Source: Microstegium vimineum
Lineage: Eukaryota > Streptophyta > Magnoliopsida > Poales > Poaceae
DNA length: 64,000 nt
Direction of reading: 5' to 3'
Assembly (NCBI GenBank): GCA_022036555.1
Contig: CM039126.1
Coordinates: 12,659,591 to 12,723,590, forward strand
Below the pieces are notes generated by a model, which was not told the DNA's origin, made no database searches, and saw nothing but the letters and a program-made list of their open reading frames with translations. This document shows positions 1 to 10,888 of this stretch, piece after piece. The translations under genes were made by a program, and so were the position numbers. Every line of letters starts with the position of its first letter. Positions within the stretch are counted from its first letter, which is position 1.

Positions 1-472
1 GTAGCTAGATCCAGCTACATAAAGCACTATCGACAAAGGAACCCGTTAGACGGAAATGTCTTTTCCGTTGAAAAAGAATTTAAGAGAAGCCCACAAGCAA
101 TAGCGACAAAATACCGAGTTGAAACTTAGGCTGTTAGTCATTTTCTTAATAATTCATTATAAAACACATAGCTAGGTTGTTGATATTTCATTGTTTTCTA
201 TTTTAGTACATTTTTTGGAGCTCTTTGTATATGATATTAGATATCTATTTTTTTTAACAATTGCAGGATCAAAACCACCCGAAGAGTATACTGTTCCAAA
301 AGCCACCCTAACTCGTTTCATGCGTCGAGCCCTCCCACAAGATTCAAGGATCACTAGCGGCGCCAAGGAGATTATGAACCAGTATGTCGTGCAATTCTGT
401 GAGGTCCTCACACCAGCGGCCATGTAGGAGTGCCATCGAGACCGACGCCTGACTATCGCAGCCGATGACTTA

Positions 473-1348
473 GGATGTGTTTGGTTGTGAGGATAGGGTG
501 GGGCGGGATGGGACGAGTTCTGGTTTTGAGGCGTTTGGTTGGGAGTCACACGAGAACCGGGACGTCCCACCTGCGAAGATGCCAGGAATATTCGTCGAAA
601 AGAGGACCGACCTCGTCCCACAAAAAAAGCGCGGACGGGGTGCATCCCACTTCCCACCTCGACGCCGTCTCCTCCCTGGCCCTGTTCTTCTTCCTCTTCT
701 GAGGCACCCTTCGCATCTCTCCGGCAAGGTCGAGCAGCAAATGTGCTCGGGCTCCATCGGCGAGATCCAGGGAGTTTGGGCTCCATCCGGCGAGATCTAG
801 TCGGTTTGCTCCTGGCGGCGGAGCAACAAGGACAGGGCAGCAACGGCGTCGGACGGAGCAGAAGCAGCACGGCGGGCGGAGGGAGGAGAAGAAGCGGCGC
901 AGCGGGCGGCCTCAGGCACGGCGGGGGGAGGAGCAGCAGCGACAGTCGCGGGCGGAGGAGCAGTGCGGCGGATGCGGCCTGCGGGTGGCCCCATGCGCTC
1001 GCGGGGCCATCTCCGGCTGCCGCCGCTGGGCATATGGCGTGGCCGGGGAAGGACCACAGGTGCACGCCGGCGTGGGGAGAAGACGAGGGCGGCGGCGGGA
1101 CTTTTTCTTTTGGCGATTCGGCGGCCTGGGGACTCGGGAGAAGAAAGATGAGGGCGTGGTGATGTTTTTTTATATAAAAAAATATTGACATGCGGGTCCC
1201 ACTAAACAGTATCCATTCCATTTCTATTTATCCCCTCAACCAAACATAAAATGGGTCGATCTCGTTCTTTGTCAACCAAACATAACATAGGTCGATCCCG
1301 TTCTTTGTCAACCAAACATAAAATGGGTCGATGAGATGGAATCGATCC
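473..1348. mobile_element. 876-bp DNA transposon-like insertion, TA duplication
   Basis: The insertion lies between TA (471-472) and TA (1349-1350). Ends are GGAT at the left and ATCC at the right, with TGTTTGGTTG motifs near the left end and the inverse CAACCAAACA near the right end. The interior is GC-rich low-complexity sequence. The right end carries a 36-bp tandem repeat. No transposase is visible, so it is non-autonomous. Removing it with one TA restores a continuous histone-fold reading. The superfamily is unsure: a TA duplication fits Tc1/mariner-like elements, but the terminal repeat is short. Confidence 0.55.
1237..1332. repeat. 36-bp tandem repeat, about 2.7 copies
   Basis: Units start at 1237, 1273 and 1309, each opening CAACCAAACATAA followed by a GGTCGAT..CGTTCTTTGT segment. 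The repeat sits at the right end of the 876-bp insertion and multiplies its subterminal motif. Confidence 0.85.
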
Positions 1349-1350
1349 TA

Positions 1351-1982
1351 ATCGCCAGTCTTGCTACACTTGGAATGTCTTCGATCTCGTCTTCAAACAT
1401 GAACCCAGCTCCAAAAAAACGATGAGTTTATATGATATTATGCAGTTCTTTTGCGTTGAGTTAACAGGATCATGAAAGCATTGGAATGTCAGTCCACTTA
1501 AAAACGATGACACATCAAGACAGAACTAGATATAAAAACCAAAACAAGACTTTTAGCAGAGATAGAACATTTTATTGTTCGTTGAGCCTTCCATGGAGTT
1601 TTTCATATTTAGTTTCACTTACAAGTTCCTATCTAAGTCTATGAATCTGTTGACCCGTAGAGTTTCTTTCAACTTGGAAATCAAAGGTGCAGCCTGAAAT
1701 GTTAAATTATCTCATAGTTAAGTATGGAGCTATGTTTCTGTAATGATGTTTGATCAAATGATTTCCAGGTTATGGAAACCGTCCTCTTTTGGTAAATATA
1801 TTCATTTAATAATCAAAAGAAATACCAAGTCATTCCCATGCGGCCATGCCTAAAACCATAAGATTCTTAATTGAACTAATTTTGCACTGTACAGTCCACA
1901 CTTCAACTAGCAAGTAAGCATTTTACCCGATACTTGTTGCAGACCAAAGCTGCATGAGAAACGATGGGTTATTTAGTTTCTG
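1351..1982. other. AT-rich intergenic, no gene recognised
   Basis: Apart from the short histone-fold tail up to about 1400, I see no coding pattern, RNA gene or clear repeat boundary here. Confidence 0.5.
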
Positions 1983-2098
1983 CGGATGTAAGTGGGTTAG
2001 TCCGCGAACCTACATATAGGCTTAATTTTTATGGGTTCAAACGGTAACCCGCAAAATTAAACCTATATGTGGGCTCACGGACTGCCGCTTTGCATCCC
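1983..2098. mobile_element. 116-bp palindromic MITE, copy 1
   Basis: The two halves are inverted copies around ACATATAGG(C/T)TTAATTTT. The right end reads CTTTGCATCCC followed by TA. A second copy of the same length is at 12505-12620. The left end has diverged (GCGGATGTAAG) and its flanking TA is lost. Confidence 0.7.
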
Positions 2099-2559
2099 TA
2101 TTTACCAGTCTCCGAAAGTCTGCAAGCAAAATTCAGCAAAATTTATCGAAGCATTGTACAATTGAAGGTATTGAACCTTAAGATGAGCGCCTACTACAAA
2201 CCAGAATACAACCCAAATTTACTTACAGCCAGCGCTAAGTTTATATCTATATGTAACGTTAAAAACAGATTCATGCTTATATAGTTATATGAGGCAGAAC
2301 TTGCGTCCATCGATGCTATAATCACATTAGAAGACGTATTGTTCTATGCAATGTTATCCATAAATTTGGATAATAAATATAGATAATTTCAGGTCTAATA
2401 AAGCTAAGAGGAGGTAGAGTCACGAATTTTTGTTGGATAGAGGAAATCTAGGCGGGCAAAAAAACAATCCTTCTCCTACCTGGCCATGTTCAATCTCTCC
2501 CCGCCACTAGCCAATAAAATTAGGACGCGGATAGGGCGTGACCTCCCGCGAGCGACCGA

Positions 2560-3552
2560 GTCAATTGACAACTGAACTTCAAATTGACAACTAGAAAATA
2601 AAACTGAAATTGACAATTTTAGTTTCTGAAAACAAAAATAGACACTACAAACTGCATGATCTTGTGTGTGGCAAGTTTAACTGTAAAGTATGTGGCAAGT
2701 TATATTTGGAGCAAGTGGTAAGATATTTTGAAATTACAAAGTATGAGAATTACAACATTCAAAAACATGAAACTTTTAACTAGAATTAAAAAAAAACAAG
2801 AAAATCTGGAACCTATGTGGTAAATTATTAAAATAAGCATTGCATAAGCTGCTAACTAGGCTAACTTACATTGCTAATTCAAATTAGAAATTAAAATAAC
2901 AAATTGGAATTGTTAAACTAAAATTAGAAACTCAAATTACAAAATGAATCGAAAATTTAAATTACAAATTTGAATTAGCAATTGAATAAGAAACTAAAAT
3001 TACTAATTAAAATTACGAACTAAAATTGCTAAAATGAAATTACAAACTGAAAATTACAAGAAACTAGGAAAACAATTACTAACTAAAATTGAAAACCGAA
3101 ATTACAAAATGTAGACACAATGAAAAAAAAAATCAAAACATGTGGCAAATTTATTACAAAGTATGTAGCAAGTTATATTTGGAGCAAGTGGCAAGATATC
3201 ATAAAATATCAAATTTTGATAATTATGACTTCCAAACACAATTTAAACTAAAATTTTAAAAAAACAATACAGTTTGCAATCTAAGGCAAAATTATTAACT
3301 AGTAAAACAGAAACTAACACGGAAAATGACAACATAGCTACCAAAAAAGAAAATAAAATTGAAAAGTAAACATAAAAATGAGGCCTGAATGGAAGCTAAC
3401 AACTATAAGCTAAAAACTTAGAAAAATGAAAGCAGACTGAAACTGAAAGCGAACTAAACTAAAACTAAGTCTTAAAACTTATATAACTTTTTTTTGATAA
3501 AATAAAGCTTATATAACTGAAAGAGCTACATTACCAATTAAGGAAAACATTT
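2560..3552. repeat. A-rich block with a 475-bp-spaced direct repeat
   Basis: The block is dominated by short AAATTACAAACT-like words. A segment around GTGGCAAGTTATATTTGGAG at about 2690 recurs at about 3165 with only a few differences. This suggests an old tandem duplication of about 475 bp. No coding potential was seen. Confidence 0.55.
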
Positions 3553-3789
3553 TGTAACATCCCCCATGGGCCAAAAATGGGCTGAATCTTAGTTGGGCTA
3601 GGTTACTGTAGATTCAATTGTAGCGACATTTCACTTTAGCAATATGGAACTGGGCACGTGGGGTTACTGTAGCATTGCGAATCACCAAAACGGCACGTGG
3701 GATCTTCGTCAGCTTTGCGCGAAGCCAGAAAAAGTTACTACATAGGTGGAGGCCCACCCTGTGCCGTGTGCCGGGCCTAAGGTGTTACA
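3553..3789. mobile_element. 237-bp solo-LTR-like element, perfect 5-bp duplication
   Basis: It starts TGTAACATCCCCC and ends GGTGTTACA, so its termini are inverted TGTAACA/TGTTACA. It is flanked by CATTT on both sides (3548-3552 and 3790-3794). This is the structure of a short solo LTR. No internal coding sequence is present. Confidence 0.65.
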
Positions 3790-3857
3790 CATTTAAACAC
3801 CTAGACCATATACTGGGCTTGGGGCCTTACACATTTGAACCTAAACTAAATACAAAA

Positions 3858-4505
3858 GTAAAAAATTCAATTTCCCTCCCTCAACTTTTTGCGAAAGTCA
3901 ATTTTTTCTCACTTAACATTTGAAATCATGTATTTTACCTTCCTAAACCGGTTATAAGTGGTTTGAAGACGGTTGGGTTTTTTCTGGTTTATTTATTCCG
4001 GCTATATCTTTGAAAATTCATAAGAAAAATCATAAAATGGAAAACATAACCCTAAATAAATCTATAACTAATTTATACATGATTCAATGAGTATAAATTT
4101 TTTACTATAGTTCAAGCATACAATAATTAGACTACCATAAATATTTCACCATAATTGGACCATAATAACTGTAGTTATGAATTATTCCAAGTAATTGTAG
4201 AAAAGAATTGATCTAAATCTAAAGAAAAACCTTTGTACTAGAGCATATCATATTATATATTCACTGTGTAGATCTACTCATGTGGAGTCCTATAGATTTG
4301 AAATTTTTATTTTATGATTTTTTCATGAATACTATGATTTTTTTAAAAGATTAAACCAAAATAAATAAAAAGACAAAAGACAAAACCACCTTCAAACCCA
4401 CTTATTAACGGGCCAGGAGGGTAAAATGCACGGTTTCAAAAGTTGAGAGATGTGTTTTGTCCGGTTTTGAAGCTCATAGAGGGAAAATGGACTTTTTCCA
4501 ATACA
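3858..4505. mobile_element. Inverted-repeat MITE-like element
   Basis: About 110 bp at 3860-3975 (TTTCCCTCCCTCAACTTTT ... TTTTACCTTCCT ... GGTTTGAAG) is present in inverted, diverged form at 4385-4505. The 400 bp between is AT-rich and non-coding. The end sequences resemble a common grass MITE family. I could not fix a target duplication. Confidence 0.55.
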
Positions 4506-5640
4506 AAACATGCCTACTAGATCTTTGAAATAGAAAAAAAAACAAAAATTCAAGTCATGTTTTATTGGACAATGGAATTTTGTCTAATGTAAGTGTTTTT
4601 ATCTGATTTAAACAAATGAAAATTAGGAAATGGTAAACTTTGCATAAAAGAGAAGGTATGTATATAGTCTCTGATATATATTTCTTATTTAAAGCTATGA
4701 ATTATTGGAGGAAGTCAAAAGATACATTTTACACCAAAATAGTAGCTCTCAAGTGTAATGTGGTGTAGTAGTAGGTACTTCTAGGCCCCTTCCCAGCTAA
4801 TGGATCACTCCAGTGCTTCGAGTACTACGGAACCTCTACCATCCATTGTAGTAGAGTCGTTTCATGACCGGGGGCTAAGCGCAGTTCCTTGAATCAAAGG
4901 TTTCATGAAATCAAAATAGATTCTTTTTTAGATATCTGGATAGATGGATGGATATATCTTTCTATTCAGATATCTTTTGCAATCAACCCCAAATCCTTGT
5001 TTGGCCAGGAAACAAAGCACTGCTTTGGGCCCAAGAAACGAAGGGAATGAGCTCTCCTCCACACTTATTTATTTCTCCATGGCCCTTCTGCACGTGCTTC
5101 ACGCGCCATTGGCGCTTTGCTCTCCTCTTATTTCTTCATTATTGGAGGGTTCAGATGGACTACGTTGTTCTTTCCTAACGAAAATGGAAAGGGATGTATC
5201 ACATCGAGTTGTCGATTCATTTTCCGCCCCATATGACATGGGGAAGTAGTCACCTATGTCCCTTCATCTTTATGAAAGGAATTGAGGCTGACCCAGCTCG
5301 CGTTGTGACAAGACCCGATATGGATCGGAAAGGGATTGGCCCGATCTTCACGACAGTAGGTCACAAATCAAGAAGATAACTTGCTGCGAACAGCGGGGGT
5401 AACTAGCTTTATACCCGTCCAAGGTTGGACGTGACCAAGCGACGGGGAGAGAGGCACCAAAACCGCGAGGACTTCGACTCGATCTCCGAACGACCGCAGA
5501 ACCACAATCCGGAACTAATCCACACAATACGGCGCAGCCGAACGGAAGCCATAGAGCATGAAGTTGGGAATCCCAGAGGAATCACTTCACAAGTCCAAGA
5601 AGAACAAGGAAGAATAAAGGTTTGAGTAAGACACTCAACA
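4506..5640. other. Unassigned intergenic segment
   Basis: Moderate GC with short open frames of 60-100 codons, but none looks like a protein family I know. On the minus strand a PBS-like string, TGGTATTGGAGCC (about 5646-5658), resembles the initiator-Met tRNA primer site of copia elements. Some of this is therefore probably retrotransposon debris. Confidence 0.35.
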
Positions 5641-6780
5641 GCTCGGCTCCAATACCATATAGGTTCTCAAATCATCAAAAAATCTCCTAATAGCTTAGAT
5701 GTAGGGGATATATATACTAGGAACAACCCTCCTAGGAAGGTATGAAAACGAGAAGGAGTTTATGAAGATAGGCTATGTGAAAGGTCTCCTCGAGATGATA
5801 TTCAGAAGTGGCTTCGTGTGACTGTTGGGCTCCAGAGCAGTTTCCACTAAACTGATGATAACTCCTTATTGGAAAGTCCAAATGACAGAGTCATTTATTG
5901 GGTGTGAAAGTAGACTTGAAGAGCTTTCCATACATGTATACCATGTATCACGAAACATTATAGAATGGTACAGTTTCGAAGGAGAAGTTGAACCAACATT
6001 CTTTCCTATGAAACTGATGGCCTTCTGAGCAGTCTTGACTAAATCGTGTATATCTCAAGATTGACACGTCCAAAAGAGGTGGGGTTTGTTGCATTGGAAA
6101 GTAGACTTGAATAGCTTTCCAAAATGTCTTCACAGACCTCAAAAGCTTCTCGGAGCTAAGAGATATGAGCATTTCTTTAACTGGTTCGTTTTGGACTGAA
6201 GTGGTCTGATTCATCCTGAGAGATAAGAACGTCCTCCACTGGTCCGTTATGCACCGGTCCGATTCTTCCTCCCCTTTGATCCTAAGAATAATCATGGTAG
6301 AATACTTAGGTAGTATAACATTCTTAAGCATATCAAATATAATTTCAGTTAGGAATGAATTAACCTGTTCATGTAGTTTTGTGGCACGACTACATGTAAT
6401 TGGATCATGATTTCTATCATTTGTATAACATGGTGAATCTTCTTCATGTTCCACCATATGATGAGTTGGCATGTCCTCATCATCCTCCCCTCTTGAAAAG
6501 GAGTTGGCCTCGACTCTAATTCTTCTAATGCAAAGAATTGTGCTAGGACATCGCTTTGTAGTATTGTGATAACATCAAGATCTCCTTCTTCTATCACACC
6601 AAGGTGTTTGGATCTATAATCATATAAACCAAGTAGTAGCCACATAGGTGGAAGCCAAAAGAAATTAGAATAAAGTGTAGCTTTCACCTTGAATGGATAC
6701 TTAGAACTAATGGTGAATGTTGATTGGCTTGACACGGTCTCATCATTGTTCCAACAACTAACGGGAAGCACCTCTATAAC
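5640..6780 (-). pseudogene. Retrotransposon polyprotein 3' end and UTR, degenerate
   Basis: Read on the minus strand, 6771-6480 ends in a PTPFQEG motif. A frame change near 6480 leads into a segment with DPITCSRATKLHEQVNSFL and then LPKYSTMIILR. Both are recognisable from the C-terminal end of grass Ty3/gypsy polyproteins, which typically read P(I/M)TR(A/S)RAxxLxxxVNSxL. Downstream, segments such as TGGAAAGCT.TTCAAGTCTACTTTCC repeat (6085-6125 and 5870-5935), as in the 3' untranslated part of such elements. No LTR was delimited. The assignment rests on motif memory. Confidence 0.5.
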
Positions 6781-8200
6781 TTTGAAGTTCTGAGTTTTTT
6801 CATCTGAGAACGTTAAGATGCTTAAAAAATAATATAAAGTTTCAGCGCCTCCTGAAAATAGAAATCCGTTTTTGAAATCAACCGAGTACCAAATTTGTTC
6901 GATTTTGGCAGTTGGAGGGTTTATGTTACCTAGTTGAATGTTGAAAATCGAACTTCAATGCGAGTTAGAGGTTGAAAAATGTACTTTACCCTTTAAAGAA
7001 CTATATTCTAATAAAAATTGCTCTCTGTACCTTACAACCCTCCAACAATGTCTATATTTTGTTTGGCATTTTGAAGAGTTAGGTCCACTCTCTATTTTTG
7101 GTGAGCAAGAAAGCAGTGATAGACCATAATATTTGGAAATTTGTCGCAAAAAAGAAGAAGATAATATTGGAAATTTAGAAGGTGGGAGAGAATTTTTTTT
7201 AACAAAACCTCTCAGGGGATTTTTAAGTTCTATAAATTCTATATACCTATCGATACGAAAGGAGATAAACAAACTTTTAGGATTGCTCTCACTACTCTTT
7301 GTTCTAGGGCTGAGCGAGATCTTTTCCGAACTGGAGATCACAATTTACATGTTCATATAATTGATGACTGAACTAGATCGAGATTAACAACTTCCCAGCG
7401 GTATAGATATTAAGATAAGATCGATATAGCATTTTGAGAATGGATGGCCAGTAGTTTATCTGTCCAACACTCCAACCGCTAGTTACAGACAGTCAAACAG
7501 CACAGCAGCTTGAACGACCGGCAGCCATATGCGCTTTCGGCGCCCTGGCCCGGTTTTGGCCGTGCATGTGTTCATCCGTCTCGCTACGCTGTCCATTGCC
7601 GGACGGCTACCGACCACCGTCCGCCGGTGTCGTCCCAGTCTCGCAATTCTTTTTCCTTTCCACGCATGAGGAGTTGAAAAAAAAAATGGCCTCCTCGCGT
7701 CATCCCAGGCGGCTACTAGATCGATGCCAACTGCTCTCCTCCTCTCTCACCTATCGAAGCCACCCGGAAGTCACTGACACGCGGGGCGTCGTCCCTTCCG
7801 ACCCCAGGCGTCGGTGCCACAGCAGCCGGAAGCTTCCCTTCTCGTGTCCGTGCGCCGCCGTCGCCTGGTCACCTCCAGCCTCCAGCTCCGAAAGTCGCAG
7901 CGACACGCTTCTAGAACGCGTCAGCGTAGTGTACGCATCATGCGTAAGGCCCACGGGGGCTCACGATTTTTCTTTCCGAATCAATCCCTTCCCTTTCCGT
8001 CATCTCCTCTAGATTACCTCCCCTGAGCTGTCCCCGACGGCGACGTGTTTCTTCGCGCAGCGCCTTTAAAACTCGCGGGGCCGGAGACGACGAGACCAAA
8101 TCCACCGCTGGTTCCTGGGTTCCCGAGGCAGAGGTTTTTTGTTCTGTCTCGACTCGATCGCGCCGCGCAGCTCTCGTCCTCGTCCCCGTCACCGGCAGGC
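6781..8200. other. Intergenic, then promoter and leader of the 80-aa gene
   Basis: 6781-7440 is AT-rich with no recognised gene. From about 7500 the GC content rises, and 7560-8200 is the GC-rich upstream region of the gene at 8201. A possible TATA-like CTTTAAAA lies at about 8064-8071. Open frames here look like GC-driven chance frames. Confidence 0.4.
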
Positions 8201-8443
8201 ATGCAGCGGAACAACTCGTTCGGGACGTCGTGGGCGGACCAGTGGGACTACGGCGGTGACCCGAGCCCGAGGGCGCCGCGCGACCACGCCCACGGTGGCA
8301 AGGCCGGCGGCGGCGGCGTGGGGGAGAAGACCAAGGCGGCCGCGGCGCAGGGGTTCCAGTGGATCAAGGACAAGTGCCAGCGGAAGACGAACGGCGGTGG
8401 CGGCGGCAAGAAGCAGCAGGGCTCCGAGGTCCTGGGGTACTGA
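8201..8443 (+). CDS. Small conserved-looking protein of unknown function (80 aa)
   Basis: Intronless frame of 80 codons ending TGA at 8441-8443. I chose the ATG at 8201 because the protein then starts MQRNNSFGTSWADQWDYG, a block I associate with a family of small plant proteins of unknown function. The longer frame from 8045 adds only low-complexity sequence. The middle is glycine- and charge-rich (32-48), followed by FQWIKDKCQRK (52-62), a glycine run, and the end SEVLGY. There is no signal peptide, membrane segment or known catalytic motif. The basic, glycine-rich make-up would fit a short disordered protein. GC content is very high, as in many grass single-exon genes. A 3' UTR of about 300 bp probably follows. 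Function unknown. Confidence 0.7.
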   Translation: MQRNNSFGTSWADQWDYGGDPSPRAPRDHAHGGKAGGGGVGEKTKAAAAQGFQWIKDKCQRKTNGGGGGKKQQGSEVLGY

Positions 8444-8744
8444 CCTTCTCCTCCTCATCGATCACATCAGCTCGCGTTGCTCGGCTTCGACGTGGTGTCT
8501 GCTGCTTCCGGGAGACAGCAAAATTCTTTTTTTTTTCTTTGTTTCTTACTGTTGGTGTGTGTATATAGTATATATATTGCGTAGGACTATAGGTTATGGC
8601 CGATGATCTGATCTCGCTGCTGTTGCAGTTGTAGAGTAGTTTCATCGTACCTGGTGTGTGCCTACTGCCTAGTAATTGAATTGGCTACTTCGATGTATGT
8701 AAAAGGATATTTTATATACCGCCCATATTCTTTGGTAACAAAGT

Positions 8745-9138
8745 GTAGTGGCAGACCTAAGATTTCAATGTTGGATATGCCCACGTACCGGCAACATGCC
8801 GACGCACCAGGGCGGCCGAGGGCAGAGGCCGAGGCCAAGCGGCGAGCTCTCGTCGCTTGAGCAGGCGGCCAGCGGAGGGGGCGAGCGTGAGTTGCGACGG
8901 CCGGCGTGCCGGGGCAGGGGCGTAGGACGAAGGCGGCACAGCGTTGCCGGCGGCCGGCTGCCATTGGGTTCCCCGTGGCCGGTGTTTTCTCTCTCGATCG
9001 ATTCGGCGTTCTGCGCGAGCGTCGCTGCCTCGTTTCTCTGTCTTGTCAGGATGAGTCGAGGGCCGATGGGGAGTGACCGAGTGAGGAATGCGAACTGGGA
9101 AAGGCTGTCGGGTTTCCGTTTGGAGGCAAATGGGGAGC
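8745..9138. other. GC-rich intergenic segment
   Basis: GC-rich, with open frames in several phases on both strands, which is typical of GC-driven chance frames. It abuts the hAT-like terminus at 9139. No family recognised. Confidence 0.3.
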
Positions 9139-10500
9139 TAGGTTGAAAACGGATGGAAAAATATCATTTCTATTTCTGTTTCTATATATTTTGACCAAAC
9201 GGGATTGGAATCAGGAAAAAACGGAATTAAAAACGGATAGAGATATGTGAAAATACGGGAACAAACAAATACGAACAAAAATCAGATGAGTTCTGCTCCG
9301 GTACTCCCTCTTTAGAAAATCTACACGAATCTTAAAGCAGCTAATTAAAAGAATTAATTATTTTGTATTCTTTATCAATTGGATCTCATTTGGCCCCAGC
9401 CCGAGTCCAACCCAGACTCATATAGGGTAAGTAACGTAACACCTCCGTCATTCCCTTGACGTCGCCGCCTCATCCATTCCCGAACAGAGGAGGCCGGCGG
9501 GCACAGCACCTGCAGCACCCGTCCCCTCCCCCGATCTATTCTTGAGCAGGGCAAGCTGGTGGACAAAGCAGTTGCAGCTCCTCCTCCCCCCTCCTTCTCT
9601 GATCCATTCCCGAGCAAGGCACGTCGGCGGAATCTTTCACTTGGTCTGCAACTCCAAGCGTGGAAAATAGATAAGCACATGGGGAGCACAGCTTGAACTA
9701 AAACCTTCAAGCTGCAACTATGGGACAGTGGCGCGACGCGCGACGGGGCGAAGTCGGCAACACGGCCAGCCTGTCGCGCGTGGGGCGGTGGGAGCACGGA
9801 CGGCCGCCTCCGCCGGCCGGTGTGCCCTGCGCTATAGGACGATGCTGCCAGTATGAAATGGGATCGGAGGAGAAGCGGGAAGGAGGAAGCACCGCTGCAG
9901 GCCCGCTGACCGCGCCGCTGCTCAGGATCAGAAGAGGGAGCAGAGGAAGGAAGAGACGCGTCTCTCGGTGAAACGACGGTAACACACGTTACTTTACCCT
10001 TTGAATCTGGGCTGGATGCGGGCTGGGCCCATGCGAGACCCAGGTGCTAATAAATAAAATAATTAATTCTTTAATTGACTGCTTTAAGATTCGTACAAAT
10101 TGTTTAGAAAGGGAGTACCGGAGTAGATGCCTCGAAAAATTACCAAATTTTCTTAACTATACATAAACAAGAGCACAAAATAGTGTACACATATGAAGTA
10201 ATCGGAAGAAAATTCACTAACATGTCATGTGTTAACATTTTAACATATATAATTGTGATTTGTAGATTTATAAACATAAAAATTTCTAAACATATATCAC
10301 TTGACATTAAAAATGAAATAAAAATGGAATAAATACGGATCGATTCCATATAAAAATGGAATTTTACGGAAACGAACTGAAAACCCCTCTCCTATTTCCG
10401 TAAATACGGAAACAGGATATAAAAATACGGAAATGAACAGAACAAAGTAGAAAACGGAACGGGTCGGAAACAGGATTTTTTCTGTCCGTTTTCAACACTA
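9139..10500. mobile_element. hAT (Ac-like) non-autonomous element, interrupted
   Basis: The left end is TAGGTTGAAAACGGATGG and the right end, read inverted, is TAGTGTTGAAAACGGACAG. Both subterminal regions are full of AAACGG, AATACGG and GGAAACG words, as in the Ac/Ds family. The interior is occupied by the nested element 9304-10115. Flanks TGGGGAGC and CTCAGAGC match at only four of eight positions, so the 8-bp target duplication is not convincing. No transposase. Confidence 0.6.
9304..10115. mobile_element. Long-TIR element (Stowaway-type ends) with GC-rich cargo
   Basis: The ends CTCCCTCTTTAG and the inverse of CTTTCTAAAC..GGGAG are flanked by TA (9302-9303 and 10116-10117). Similarity between the two ends continues inward for about 150 bp: CGAATCTTAAAGCAG, AATTAATTATTTT, GGGTAA.TAACG. 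The middle (about 9460-9970) is GC-rich and unlike the ends, so it may be captured genomic sequence. It is inserted inside the hAT-like element 9139-10500. The terminal motif and TA duplication fit Stowaway/mariner. A TIR this long is unusual for Stowaway. Confidence 0.65.
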
Positions 10501-10888
10501 CTCAGAGCCAGAAAATGACCGAAACTAATAATTTGAGTGCATAATTATATTATACATGTACTCCTCTGTCCCTAAAAGAATTAATTCTTAGAATCCATGG
10601 CAGTCAAACTTTTTTAACTATGATTAACTTTATAGAAAAACGTAACAACATCAATGACTTAACATGAGCACTATGTGAAAGTATGTTCTAAAATAAATCT
10701 ACTAATACTAGTTTGATACTATAATTTTCAATATTTTTTCTACAAATTTATCAAAGTTTTTTAAAAAATAACTTTGGACAATTTTGGTTAATTGAATAGT
10801 GTTTTGTGAGAGGAAATAAGTTGAAACAAGCTGGAAGTAGTTCAAGTGATCTTTCAAAGACGAAGCCCCCCTCCCCCTGTCTTGCACC

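Larger units (their letters stand above)
267..1400 (+). pseudogene. NF-YB-like histone-fold gene remnant, stop codon and insertion
   Basis: A 3' splice site (polypyrimidine run ending TTGCAG at 266) is followed by a reading that resembles the NF-YB (HAP3) histone fold. It has a VPKATLTRFMRRALP helix, then RITSGAKEIM, then after an in-frame TAG (425-427) the block CHRDRRLTIAADDL. The canonical family reads [25 protein letters not shown] at these places. At codon DDL the frame is broken by an 876-bp insertion (473-1348). Directly after it, from 1351, the sequence reads IASLATLGM in the frame expected if the insertion were absent. Upstream exons are not visible. NF-YB proteins pair with NF-YC in CCAAT-binding factors, but this copy cannot be functional as read. 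It could also be another H2B-like histone-fold family. The resemblance is from memory, not a search. Confidence 0.6.

Noticed and set aside
172..1221. 349-codon open frame on the minus strand
   Set aside because: It lies mostly in the GC-rich low-complexity interior of the 876-bp insertion, is open in several phases, and has Leu/Pro/Arg-rich content without a domain.
4730..5380. Possible organelle-derived DNA
   Set aside because: The base composition and phrasing felt like mitochondrial DNA, but I could not match any organelle gene, so no claim is made. A BLAST against grass organelle genomes would settle it.
7566..8012. 148-codon plus-strand frame upstream of the 80-aa gene
   Set aside because: Serine/arginine/proline-rich chance frame in a GC-rich promoter; no motif and no Kozak-like context.
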